Shown here: positions 41,101-54,500 of the stretch, piece by piece
Layout: each line of letters begins with the position of its first letter
Position numbering within the stretch: position 1 is the first letter of the stretch
Position numbers and translations under genes: made by a program
Notes under the pieces: model-generated
Database searches by the model: none
The model's input: only the letters and a program-made list of their open reading frames with translations
Told to the model about the DNA's origin: nothing
Assembly: GCA_037349105.1 (NCBI GenBank)
Contig: JAYJMM010000040.1
Coordinates: 844,001 to 908,000 of the forward strand
Reading direction: 5' to 3'
From: Limnomonas spitsbergensis
Lineage: Eukaryota; Chlorophyta; Chlorophyceae; Chlamydomonadales
DNA: 64,000 bases

Positions 41101-44100
41101 TGGCGGTAGGGCAAGGGAGACAGACAGCTGGGGGGAGTAGTGGGGAAAAGGCTGTGGACAGCAGAGGGAAGAAGGTAGCAGACAGGCAGGTGGGTCAGGG
41201 GGCAGTATACAGGAGTGGCTTGCCAGACACTAGAATGGGACCGTCTCAGCAGCAGTACTGCAGGCAAACCCTTGTACGCCAACAAAACAACTTTTGGTGG
41301 TCAGTTTTCAGTAGTCAGCGCTCGGTACTTAAGCATGCCACCCCCAAGTTGAAGGCTTGAATAACCCTTACATAAATAGACCTCCAGCCAGGGGCCCAAG
41401 CAGTGATGCACATTAAGCCCCTAACGAAGGGTCAGAGTGGATCTGAGTTGTAGCTGGAATGCTAATTGTGGCCGAAGACTGCCAAGTCATATTGTGAGCA
41501 GCAAGAATAGTTGTACTCCTTCTACTTGAAGTTATCATGAAGCCACATCACCACTCTTACCTGCCCAATCGTTGCATTGTTAGGAGAGCTGCCCGAGGCG
41601 GTGATGGCTGTGCTGTAAAACCCTGATAGGCTGCTGATCTTGCTGCAGATATCGGCGGAGTCTGAAGCAGCACACTTCAGGTTGACGTAGGGCGCAGTCA
41701 GGTTGGCCAAGAGGTAGGCCGCCTGAAAGAAGGCAGTGGAAACAGGGGCTCAAGAATCTCCAGGGGAATAGACAGCATTGGGGTTCCAGTGGATCGGAAA
41801 TACATTGGGGGCCTATAGGGAGGTCAGAGGCTCAGGAATACTTAGGGAGGCTAGGGGGGGCTAGAGGCTTAGGAAAACACCAGGGGGAGGATTGGGTGCA
41901 GTGGGGAAGCTTGGCAGGGGATGCAGTGGGGAAGCTTTTGGGGGCCAGGGCAAAAAGCATTGGGGGGACCATGGGACCATTTAGCACCCCATCCTTTATT
42001 TAGGTAAGAAGCATTGGGGGACAGCATAGAACTCGTATATACAATCGAAGTAAGAAATTAAGAAGACTCCACACCTAGGGGACTGCAGATCAAAGAAGGG
42101 CTGAAGCCCCATCCGCGCCATCTACACGCCATACAGTTTAATGGATTTATCCTCACACACCCTGCCCTCCGTACCAGCACTGCCTTCTGCGTCTGGGCAG
42201 AGTTCTTGGTGTTGAGCGATGTGCTGTTGAGGATGAGGCCCAGGTACGAGCGCATCAGCGGGCAAGCAGACGAGCCGAGTGCAGCGACGTCCGCTGGGAC
42301 CATGCAGTATGAGTAGCTGAACACCTGCTCCATACAAGAAGCAGGGGGGAGAGGATGAGTGTTGTACGTGCAGGGTTAAATAGAACACTAGTCTTTGCTC
42401 AGGCTGGAAAATAATTCATGTAGACCCAGTTGTTTTCAAGGGCTAGGCACCCAGCCTCACACTTTGTCACATCCCAGCGAAAGATACCTGAGACAGTGCT
42501 GTCAACTGGGTGATGAGGTTGTCAGCTGTCGGCGATTTGACGAGGAAGGCCGTGGCGTCGTTCAGCTTTGTGGTAAGGTATGTGGTGTTGACTATGCATG
42601 CCGCAGCGACCGCCAGCTGGCGCTGGGCTCGGGGAGCAAACATGGACAACATATGACGGCGTCTCGCAGCAGCAAGTGTGGCCGTTGGGTCGATGATGTT
42701 GATGACCTGGTGGTGTACATCGAGGGAGGGGGCAGGGGGGTCAAGCCAGGGGGATAGAAAGGGTCAAGGAAACAGTGTGGGCGTGGGCTGAGGCCGCATC
42801 TGTATCATGCCCATCAAAACATGAAAAAGGGGCTACAACAATTGTTTCAACTCGCTTGAACTCCTAAACAAAGTTACTAATGAGGGAAGGCAAAGCACCT
42901 CTTCAGTGTTGCTCACCTCCGTGGTGTACATCTTGAAACTCGAGCCCCGACTGTCAGTCACAATGACATAGAAACTGGTTTTGCCCGCGCCGAAGTTGCT
43001 GAAAGTGTAGCTTGGTGTTGCTGATGTCCCGACAAAGGCCTCCACGCCCGTCGCCACGTTGACAGTGCCCCAGTTGTAGGACTGCACCTTGGCTCCGGCA
43101 GCAGCGGACACCGAGACAACCGTGACGGTGATGGACTCCTCAAGGAATGTACTTACCATCTCAGAGAGGACATAGCTGACAGGGGACAGGGGTAGGGAGG
43201 AGGGGACTCGTCGGGTTGAAGGAATTCGTTCGGTTTCAGGTTTGACCAAGGTTTGGGGACTCTTTGGTTTGGCAGTGCGTTCAGGCTTGGGGATTGCTTG
43301 TGTTTTGGAGGAGAGAGAAGGGGGGGGGAGGTGAAAGGGGAATTAGGGGGCGTGAGGGACTGTAGTGGGATGGGACTACTAATGGGAACAGCCGTTTAGA
43401 GGCAGCGCGTCTGTGGAAATAGAAATGCAGGCAGGGACCCCTGTTCCACTTTTTGCTCACTCTTCTGTATTGAGGGCCGCCAGGAGGTCACCATAGCGAA
43501 AACTGGAAACACTCTACCGAGCCTGCTAAATCTCAGACTGAAGCCTTTTCACTGAGGGATGGCACCTGGACACAATTGTCCCAGAAAATAGTAAGGATGG
43601 AAAAGCAAGGATCAAAATAGCACGGCTCTCTCACCAGATGCCACCTGCCCCTGAGCATGACGGTGCCCGTGCAATAGGGAAAGTCTGCTGCACAGCGCCG
43701 GTCACATTGTGAGATACGATGCTGCACACAAAGGTGATCGAGGACAGGCCTTTCACCTACAGCACGCAAGGAGACGGGGGAGGGGGGGCAAAAAGGGGCA
43801 GAGATTCAGCACCGTGGATTCAGGGTGCTGTGGCAACACTGCATATTCTTTGAGGTTTGGTCCAGCAACAAAACAACCTAAGGACATGGGTGTCTTGCTC
43901 GGCAAGCCCAGCTGCTTCACCTGCAATCACACAGCTGCATGTTGAAGATGGCGAGCATGCCAATCATGCATATGAGCGTATCGTATGCATATCATGCTTC
44001 ACCAGCCTTAACACAGCTTGGTAATGGCGGACATTCCAATCATACAGATGATCTGTGCTGGGCAATTTTAAGGGCTCTTACCACACATATTTTGCGGTTC

Positions 44101-47100
44101 TTCAGTCAACATTTCTTTGTTTTCCGTGTAACACACCATCTTATGCGTTACAGGAGTTCCTTTTACAATGTCAGAGCCCAGCACTGCATAACTATCATGC
44201 TCACCATGTCCGGGGTGACAAGCAGCCCAGGGTCCGTGTATGAGCCGGTTTTTGCGAGGCCTGCCACCTGGGCCGAGGTCCACGAGATGACTGCATCGCT
44301 GAAGTAAGGGTCCAGCGCGATGCTGAGAGACATAAACTTGGTGGGCACCAGGTTGGGGGGGCAGGGGCCGCCCGAACAGGTGCGAGTGAGGGTGCCACTG
44401 GGAATGCGGACTCCTGCAGCAACAGCCTGTGAGGAGGGGGCAAAGGGGGGCATGGTGGGAGTGAGAGAGCGGGAGAGGGTATTCATTGGGCAAGTGGCAT
44501 CTTACCTGGACCTCATAAAGTGTGAGGCTGGCTGCCAAGTTTTAGGAACTCTAGGAGGCGCTAGCAGTGGTTGCTTGTTGGCCAGGGAGACAAGGATTGG
44601 GGTGGTATGAATAGGGATTGGGGTGGAGACTGACGCAGTTTTCGTACCCCTTGGTTTTGCACCACCTGCAGGTGCACCTGATTTAAAATGCTCCCGGCAT
44701 TGTAGGATACCGATAGATTCCAATCACAGGATCAAAAGAAGCCGGGTGCTGTCGTCATTAGGGCTTCAGGACAGGATTCTTCTGGGAAAATATTTGTTTT
44801 CAAAACCTATTACCGGTATACGGTATCAGTGTTTTACTTTCGACTCACCACCGGTTGAATGCTTATGCTGGCGGTCGCATTTCTTCCATCTCGAGTGACG
44901 GACGTGCAGGAGTAGGTGCACAGGACGCCGCTGGTCATGCCATCACTTGCCGGAATGAGGGCGACTGAGCCGTTGGTGGACTTCCGGCCTTGAGAACATG
45001 CGTTGCCATTTGAATCGATGGATTTCCACGTATAGGAGAACGCAGCGTTTGCGTTGCTAGGGTCGACCGTGGATACGTTGAATTGGATATTGGACGCGGC
45101 GTCGATCGTGCCAGCTGGCCCGACAATCTCGGTGAGCAGCGGGGCGCCCAGGATCCGCACGACCAACTGGGCGGGGGCATGGGAGACAGGTGGAGGGTAA
45201 GTGTGACAGGCTGGAGCTGGGCAGGATGAGGACTAGGAGGGGTCAGTTACAACAGAGGGGACTAAGAGGGGTCAGTCACAAAAGTGGATTCAGCAGCTTA
45301 GAACCAGCTTTGTCACACAGCACATTAGAACAACAAGAACACCCTCTTATCAATGCGGCTACCATCATTGGCCCGTCGCTAGTGTTAATTGTAGCCGGTA
45401 CTCAATACTGCTTTTTTACCCTTCACTGGCTGTTCTTGCAGCCACTTCGGGCCTGATCAACCCCAACCTTGGCCTCCGGCTTGAGTTTCAGGAATTCAGG
45501 CAGCATGCATGTCCCTAATTGGGAAGATGTCAGCTGTTGCTGACCTGTATCCCCATTCATGAAACACTGTCAAGCGAGGAGATTCTGCACTCACGCTTTG
45601 CTGCGTCGTGGCTCCAGTGAAGTCAGAGGTGAAGGAAGCCGTAAGTGTGAAGATGATGGGTTTGTTGAGAGGGAGCTTGCTGGATGCCATGCTGGCCTGG
45701 AGGTCAGCATCTGCGTGCGGCCAGGGGTGAAGAGAGGGAAGTCGGATCAGCGTGGTGCGTACGTGTGGGGTCAGATGCAGGACTCGGGTATCTAGCTATC
45801 CACTCAGACACAATTATTTCTCTTCCTGTGTGTCAAGTCTCCCTAAAAGGGAAGACCATGTGTGCTTCAGTGAAAAAGGAGAGGCAGACACAAGGATAGA
45901 AAGGTAGGGAGAGGACTAATAGGACGAACTAGTCGTGTGACACCAAGCATATTAACACACTATCACACATCCTCCACCGACTGATACCAGCACCTGCGGA
46001 CTTTTGCTTCAAACGGGTGCTGGATGCAAGCACTCACTGGACATAAAGAGCGTGGGCTGCGACACGTTGTTCAGGAACTTCGTGATGTTCGTTGTCCAGC
46101 GGAAGAAGACGTTGGCAGTGCCGCACACAGACACCATGTCAATGCCAGACTAAGGGCAGTGCAGGGGATACGAGTAAGAGTGTGCAGGCGTTCAAATTGT
46201 CTTTTCCCCTGTCTCGATACACGTCAGGATTGCAGCGGGCCCAGGGATGAGTAGCCAATGAAGCCATGCTGCTTGGGCTGCCGGCCATAGGCCGGTTCGG
46301 GTTCTGTCACAATCAGGACTGCAGCATCCCAAGGGCGTCAGAGCAGCCCAATGGTGGCCCCAGAGCCGAAAAAGAGACACTTGGGAGCACTGGGAATGGC
46401 ATGGGGGTGCGTGGAACAACCATGATGGCAGGGGTGTGGATGGGGGATACTTCGCAGGTTGTGGTTAGCATGTCCAATTGTCATTACTCCATGCCATCCT
46501 ACTGCCTTATGCAGACCTCCCCAAGGTTTGCCAACTTCAAGTGGTTTCCGGTTGGCGGGCAATGCATTTATGACCAGTTTAATAGCCTCCGGCCAGAGCC
46601 AGGAGAGTTGTTGACGTGGAACCTGCCTATTCCAAGTTCATACTGCGGTACATCAAGCAAGCTGTGCGGCTTTTGTCCCCCTTCACCCACCTCAATCAGC
46701 AAGCCATCAGTGACAATCACAGTCAGTACAGGCGGCGCGTAGAGCAGCAGCAGCGGTGCTCGGGTGGTTGAGGTGTCACTGTCGCCGCCCATGGTGGTGA
46801 CCCAGGTGGTGACGCTGGTGATGCCGAGGAAGCTTGTCACAGTGAGGGAGTAGCTGTGGGCACCAGGTGTCAGGTTGTTCACCTGAATGCAGCAGGTGTG
46901 ACCCAGGGTGAAGAGTGACCTGAGGAGGTTATCAGTGTCTTGTTTAGGTTGATGACGACGTGTTCAGGCTAGCGGTGACGTGTGCTACATGTGGATTTAG
47001 AGTGCTTCCCTTTTGGGCTTTTAGGTGAAGGGGGACATATGAGGCGATAACAGTGCGGAACCTGTGTCTTTTTAGAGTGACCCATGAGACATAAGCGTGG

Positions 47101-48563
47101 CTTTTACATGGAGAGTGACATGTGAGGGCTATCGTGTGGGCAATTCATGTGCCAACTCGGCTGGTGTTCCTCCATCTAAAAAACCCGTCCGAGGGTGCAC
47201 TTGAAATGTTAGGGCGTGGTCGCGCACGAATGGCCCCTACCTGTTCGCCAGTTATCATGACTGTTGACATAGTTGACTGTGCAGCAATAGCTTGTGCCAG
47301 CGTGCTTGTCATGTCAGGACCAATGTAGGCCCACATGTAGGTCAGGGCCTGCATGGAAGATTGTGGGGCAGCAGGCGGGTTGGTCAATCAGTGACAGGGG
47401 GGGATCTGGGTAACGGGTGTGGGCCCTCTGGATCTGGGACGCCATCCAGGCGTAGAATTAGGGCCGGGCCACGCCTACTTGCTCCGCCCCTCACGCACTC
47501 ATACAGGACATAGTATTGGGGCAGCCAGCACCCAGCTAATCTGAGTGATGGGCTACATTTGTAATGAAATTACACAGAGAGGAGCCATTGCGCCACATCT
47601 CTATCCGGCTAACCTACAAGTTTGAGAAATGCGTCAGGTGTGATCTATTCCATCAGGAATCATTTCATGCGAGCAAATCCCCTGAAGTGTCGAAACTATC
47701 ACAGCGACCCACCTTCCCGAAGGGGTCATACGAAAATGTGCCGTCCAAGGACATCGAAGTTGAGGCATTCGAACCGGGGCACGCGGGGAAAACATCCAGG
47801 GGGGCGGATATGACGGCCTGGGGTTGTGAGCAGATGGCTGACACAGATCCAATGGTAAAATCAGTTAAAGCACCCCAGGGGTAGACACTCCTCCTGCGGT
47901 TTTCAAAGAGAGGGAGGGACAAGGCCATTGAGCATTTCTGTGAACAAATAAGTTCAAGTTAAACATGCCCGCATACAGGAAATATCTGAAGCTCAGATGG
48001 CTTGTAGATTTTTATGCAGGATTAAGAGGGGGAGCTCGGGTATGCAGCAAGAGGCAAGTGCTGAAAATAGGTTCTTCAGCTTGCTATTTCAAACAAACGA
48101 AGATTGGCTCATGACGGGGTCGTTACTCCCGAGCCCACAAACAGTTATTTAATCTGCCCCACAGTCAAATGACTTCCAGCTTCAAGTCATTAACAACACA
48201 GCGGATGGTCGAGGGGCCTGGAACAGCAACCTATGCTGCATGGTCCCCATCTTCCAAGCGATGGCCTGCTGCAGGTGGCATTGCACGCACTGCACCAAAC
48301 ACCACAACGCACCCGCAGCTGAATTGGCTGTCCACCGTGTTCAGCGTCACGCTGCCGGTGAGCTTGCGATCGGTCACCACATCCAAGAGCGCAGTCTGCT
48401 CGGATGCCAAAGTGAGTGTGGATCCTGGTGTGACGCTCCATGTGCCCGATAGGAAGATGTACATGAAGCCCGGGTCATCACCGTCGGCGTAGTAGCCTCC
48501 GACCCCCGGTACGACACAGTCTGCCTCATCGCCCAGCAGGGCCATGGTTGTGTTGTCGAACAC
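38102..48563 (-). CDS. Exons 18-34 of the giant gene: REJ/PKD-like region, Pro hinge, SEA-like domain, membrane helix
   Basis: Exons: 48563-48313, 47893-47713, 47348-47241, 46882-46691, 46149-46038, 45710-45595, 45166-44849, 44426-44205, 43756-43635, 43175-42917, 42706-42488, 42324-42175, 41722-41561, 41051-40764, 40423-40313, 39904-39653, 39211-38102. REJ/PKD traits: [34 protein letters not shown] and KVQSYNWGT...[11 protein letters not shown]. Exons 28-32 are mostly helical ([20 protein letters not shown]). Exons 33-34 ([20 protein letters not shown], then [18 protein letters not shown]) resemble the region before the cleavage site in GAIN-type proteins, without a clear HL-T/S triad. Then a Pro-rich hinge, a SEA-like fold ([20 protein letters not shown]), about 24 hydrophobic residues and a 13-residue basic tail, TGA at 38102. 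Confidence 0.88.
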
Positions 48564-51500
48564 CTGAGAGGGGGTTAACGAGGGGGTTCATAAGGGTTCA
48601 GGATTGAAAGAGGGAAAGTGAAGTGGGTGAGAGCAATTATCAGGTAGGCAGTGAGGTGCAGGGGGGAGAGTGAGTGGATTTCATACTCCTGCATGGTCCA
48701 GCTATGGAGGTGAGACTCAAACACGCCTGCATCCTCCTGCCGTCCATGTCAATATTTTCACACTCTCTGTTCATAGATTGAAAGGGCACCTTCACCACCA
48801 ATAAGGGACAGTGCAGGACTAGCCAAACTAACATACCAGGTACCCGCCCTGCCCCTGGCACCCACCATGCTGCACTTGATCGAGGCATAGGCGGCGTTTG
48901 TGTTCAGTGCGACCGCCACTGTGGCGGAGTAGGGGTCAAAGAATGCCTGCGTCATGCCAGCGCTCGCGGCCTGGCAAACACCCGGGAGGTTGACGTCCTG
49001 GAAGGAGAGGCCGCTGCACGTTGTGTAGAATGGTGTGCTGCGGTGGAGAGTTGGGTGGGTGGGAGGGAGGGGGCTTACGCCTTGTGAAGACAGTGGGCCT
49101 CTCAGTTAGCAGGTGCACCACAGGTAAGAGTCATTGTTACTGCATCGCCGCAGCTGCTAACGAGCATGTCATGTTTTGTTCGGAAAGAGCGATCCGGAAT
49201 GAAAAGCCATGAAGGGGGACAAATCGAACATAATTGGACTCACGGGACCATTTGAGTGACGTTGGTTGCGCAGGTGTAACCGGTACTGCATTCAGCCGTG
49301 TCGGAGCAGATCCCCGTCAAGGAGTCGCTGACGCCCCAGTTGGTGATGAATTGCAGGATCAGGTTGCTGGGCACGTCGCAGAAGGACATGCAACTGCAGG
49401 GAGGAGGGGGAGGGAGGCTTATGGAGGGAGGGGGTCAAGAGTCTCAAGACGTGTCCCAGCAGAGGTCGAGCTGGGAGGGTGAGAGGGGCCTCATACCAGA
49501 TTGAGAAAAAATTGAAGTGAACAGCGGGCAAAGAGCCAGTGCCCCCCCCAATTAGACGTCCTACATACAGCCTGCTCAGCATGCCTCACGTTCCGAAGGG
49601 TTGGCATATGTCGGCACCGTACTCTTCCTCTGAGCAGGAGCAGTCCAGCGGGATAGTCTCTGCAACAAGAAAGGGGTTGAGGGCAAGAGGGCTCAGAAGG
49701 GGGCGGTTTAGGCAACGCACATACAAAATAACTTCTGAGGCATGGAAAAGGAATATGTAGCAGGATGTATGGAAAAACCCGAAGATCATACGGCAGCAGA
49801 TACCCTGAGGGCATGAAAGTGGTGCGCTAGGAGTGGGGCATTGGCAGAGAACCTCATGCAGAGGGGGGACAGAGGCCCTTTAATATACATGACACAAGGA
49901 TATGCCATGCAAGAGGGAATATAGCAGCAGTGTGATAATTTGGTCAACAAAAATGCCTCACGAATTAAATTTGGTGGTAAACAAAAATGAATTTCAGTAA
50001 CAGACAAGACTTCAGTATGCAAAATGTTCATAGGTCCTGATAGGATCCTCCGGACTTGTACAAGAGGAGACGTATGTCGTCAAGACATGAGCAGGGCTGC
50101 ACATAGCTGTACTCTAAAACCTTCATATAACTTGAATAAAACCCTTTGAAGCAGCACTCACCTTCTGAGGAGTAGGTTGAGTAGTCAAAAGCGGCACACA
50201 CCTTCCCATCTGTACAGTCCGAGTCCACGCGACAGGTTCCATCCGCCAAGGCAGTGGCCATTGTTGCGTAGGGGTCGTTGGGCCCGACCCACGTACTCAA
50301 AGGCACAGTCACATAAGAGCCAACGCCCTCCAGCGTACAATAGTCAATGGGGGCAGAGATCTTTGCGGTGTCAGACTGGGAGATGTTCAGGCTGCAAGAG
50401 AAGTCCTGTGGAAAGGGTGGGGTGGGATGGGGTGGGGTGGGGTCGTAGGTGCTACTGTTCCTTTGTATTTTAATACTCAGTACCGTCAGACCACTTTTAT
50501 AAATGCCCCATGACATGACATTCCCTGATTGCCATAAGTTGAAGATTACCAAAAAGATTCAGACCGTGATTGTGTGTGTTTTTACAGTGGTGGCACTAAA
50601 GGTCATGCCTACCGTTGGGCACAATCCCAGCTTTTTTGCAATGGCAGCTGGGCGGCTGTAAAGGTTGGCCGACATGAAGATCTCGAAGGCAACCGAGCTG
50701 CAGTCTTCTTCAGCGATGTCGAACTGCGCACGAGGGCAGGGTTTTTAAGATGTAGCAGGTGACGAGTTCAAGAGGAGGGCTTGAGGTTCAGGGGAAGGTG
50801 TTGAAATAAACACAGATTTCGAGGCCATTTGATTGTTGTGATGGTCAGCTACTTGTCAGCTCCCATTGAGGACAAAAAATCTTAAGGCAGGTGTAGACAG
50901 GCATGCTGTTTGGACCTTCTGCCAGAGGCCGGCCCAAGTTTTGAGGCCTTCGGCATTTAGGCGGCTGCAGATCCTTTACAAGGTTGTCTGGCAGGTATAC
51001 AAACTGATTGGAGAAATACTGGTGAGAGTTAAGTGTGGATATTTCGTGGGTACGCAAAACCCTGTCCATAGAAATCGCGTTTCTCACCGTTGTTCCCAGG
51101 CTGCCGGCGCAAGCTGTTTCCCACATTGACGATAGCTCTTCAAAGTCTGTGACGGTGTTGTCCTTGACCGCGTCGTACCAAGTTTGTACAAACTTCTGGC
51201 AGCCAGTGCAAGCTGCGGGAGTGATGAAGGCAGAGAGGGGAAACGGGAAAGGCATGCTTGGAAACAAGGATCCATGGCTGCATCTGCAGGTCGGAATGTT
51301 GCTAACATATAGCTGTACATAGCTAATATGACTGACAGCTGTATTCAAGGATTAACAGGAGGCATACGTACCATTCTCGCAAGTCGCCTGGACGGAGCAG
51401 AGATGCACCTCCTTATCGCCGAAGTTGACAGTGTCCATTATGTTGTAGCAATCCGACATCGATAGTGGGGAGTTGACGCACGTGTGGGCGGACATGTTTC

Positions 51501-54500
51501 CAATGGAACAGGCCTGGGAACGGAGGGAGTGTTCAGGGTTCAGGGCTTTGGGTTCAGGGTCTGGCAGGGGCAGGCGTTATGCCGCTAGTTGAGTGGCAAG
51601 GCGAGCGTCGTGAGATGATTAAAAAAAGTCATGGAGTCTGAAGGGGATATCAAATATTAAAATACGATCTTGCAGGGTCATGGGGGTGTCCAAGGATGTG
51701 TATCACCTAGGACAATGGGAGGGTGGGACACAATGGGAATCACAAGCCAGGGCTGGCGCCCGCCACCACCCCGCCACCAGTGGTGTTTTTATTAAGGCCA
51801 CCATTGGCAAGCTGCCGGAACTCGTCCACACAAGGCCCGATGGGAAACCAAACTAGCACCGATCGGCACAAGCATCATGGCTGGCCATACCTGAAATCTC
51901 TAGCCTGAGTTTTGTGCGTAGCTGATGTGGCTGAGTCATAAAAACAATGTTTGGTTGCGCCCCCCTCCTTATCAGGCTCTGCAGGTCAGTGAACGTTTAT
52001 GGCTGACATGTTGCAGTGTCAGGCTAACCCACCCAGTGCTATCTCCAACAAATGGCATTCTAAATCCATGTCTCAGGGCACATAATTGAAGCCCGTGGGG
52101 TAGATTACCATGTTGACTGGGTTCCATGCGCAGTAGGAGGTCGAGGTGCACTCTGTCTCAGTCGTGCTGTAGGCACAGTCATCGTAGGCAGGGCTGCAAG
52201 AAAGAGGGAGGTATGAATGTGAATTGAGAAGAGGGCATGTGCATGTAGAACCCCCAAGCATTTGAGGGAGCATGCAGAACGACAATGCTGCACTCATGAA
52301 GTGCTATTGAATATAAAACCATGCCACGATTCCCCGCAGAGTTCTGCTTTTGAGGCCTTAACTGCTTGCCTTTCCCCCTGTATGAACCGTTTTGTTTTTT
52401 TGCCGTTGAAACAACAAACAGAAATTGGCCATAAATTTGGGTCATAGATTGAGGGTTCCATGTTTCAGGTTGGACGTTTACCTGCACTTGTAGCTCTCTT
52501 GGCATTTGGGATCCAGGTAGCAAACATCTGAGCCCACAAAGCAGCAGGCATCAGAGCCGTCACATTGCTGCGTTTGGCATGTGGAGAGTGCCTGTGCATA
52601 CAGAGAGGCAGGAGGGACGTGAAAACCATGCGACACTTTGACCCTGACATTGATTTATCCATGAAGATTCAGCTACGCTCCAGGTGCAGCTGCAGGCATC
52701 AGTCACAGGTCCTGAGTGTGGCCGTGCCTGCGGCTTGGGCCGGTGAAGGTTGGAGTCTCATCAACTTTTGCCATAAACCAAGGTAGTTCGGCTGAACAGA
52801 CTCCTGAATACAGAAATGAACACTAGATCGTGTTCCAGCAAGCTTGGGTCCAGGATTTCAGGGATAATGGTTTGCATCTACTTTACAGGCTATTTGCTGG
52901 TGGCCAAACAAAGCTGCTGTGTCCCTTCACTGGTCAAGTGGGTTGTAGGGTTGAGAGTTTCAGATTGGCATTCTTCCATGCTTGCTGTTGCCACTGGTTT
53001 GCCAGAACCTACCTTACAGAACCCGCCGGTTTGCAGGCAGGCACTCAGAGGTAGCGAATTGCAGTCGTCAACCTCCAGTTGACACACACCCTGGAACAAA
53101 CCAGTGTAGCCTGACTGGAGTGTGAACTTGCCTGCAAAAGCAAAGGGGGCACAGAGGTTGGCGCGTCACTGTCCAATTACTGCAGGCTTGTGCCAGCATA
53201 CTGGACTAGGCTGACCCTTATACCATGGCTCATGGTCAGCAGGGCATGTGGGAGCATCCATGCTTGTATGCAAGTACGCGCAGTTCCAGGTCCGGCACTC
53301 ATGCAGAAGGCAGGGATACATGGCTAGGGATGGCAAAGGGCACAGGAGTGCACAACTCGGACACTGGGGTGTAGCAATGAGCAGCTGAATTGAGCCTCAC
53401 ACTCTGTACAGAAGAAATGTTCTTTGAGTAATTCATTTGATGTCCACTTTGTCCGGTACCACATGGCCCTCGCCGTACTCACATCCAGATTGCATGTTGC
53501 ACGAGAAGGGGTCCGTGAAGACAGTGCATCCGTTTTGATTGGGCGATGTGACGCATACGGTGGCGTTGGTACAGGTTGTGCCCGCAGTCAGCGAGGCGGC
53601 CAAGCAAGTTGCCTGGAGAAAAATGACAACATTTTAGAACAGGCTGGAGATGAGGGTTCTTGCTTCGGCAGAATCTGTAGGATCCAGGAAGATCCAGGTG
53701 GATCTAGAGGATCTAGGGGAGCCTCCAGGAGGGCAGGGCAGTCCTGGCTCTGTTGATAGAAACTGCCACACACGAAACCGACATTTATTTGATTATAGAA
53801 GGACCTAAAAGACAGCTTAGGTACATCAGGAGTCGGCCCTTCCTTCATCACTCTGCACCAACAGACAGAAGATTCGTAGGTGAAGTGTTCATAGACGGCA
53901 CTGAGCATATTAGTTCGGCTACAGGACCCACCACGTTTGTGCGCACCTCAGTTTCTGCGGCAGCGTTGCCCTCCACCGGCACAAAGCACTTATCAGCTCC
54001 GTAACCAAAGCCGCCACCGTTGTACCAGCCGTCTTGGGGACGGCAAGTTGGGACCAGTGTGCAAAAAGCCATGCCCAGGCAGGCAGACTCATCTGTGTTA
54101 CCCATGTTCAAGTCATTGAAAGCGGAACAGACATCGACCGCCGTTTCATTGTAGCTGCGCATGGAGGAGGAGGAGGGATAATTAAATGAAGGGGAGCGGG
54201 GCTGAGGGAACACCAAGAGGCTCAAGGTGGGGGCTGACAACCCCACCAGTGGCAGCAGCCAATTCAGGGACAGAGGGTCTCACTTTCATGGTCATACCAG
54301 AGACTACACCAACAGTTAACATAATATACCAGCGGTTGCTCAGAAAGGTGCAGTTTTGCAAATACAGATCTGACAGTGGCAAGCTGCTGTTGAATACCTT
54401 TTTGGGCCCAGCTGGCCAGTGGTGTCTGAAGTATTGCTGGCACCAACAATAAAAAGCTATGGGCAGCATTGTGAGTTTGTGATCCCTGAGCTTGACAGGG

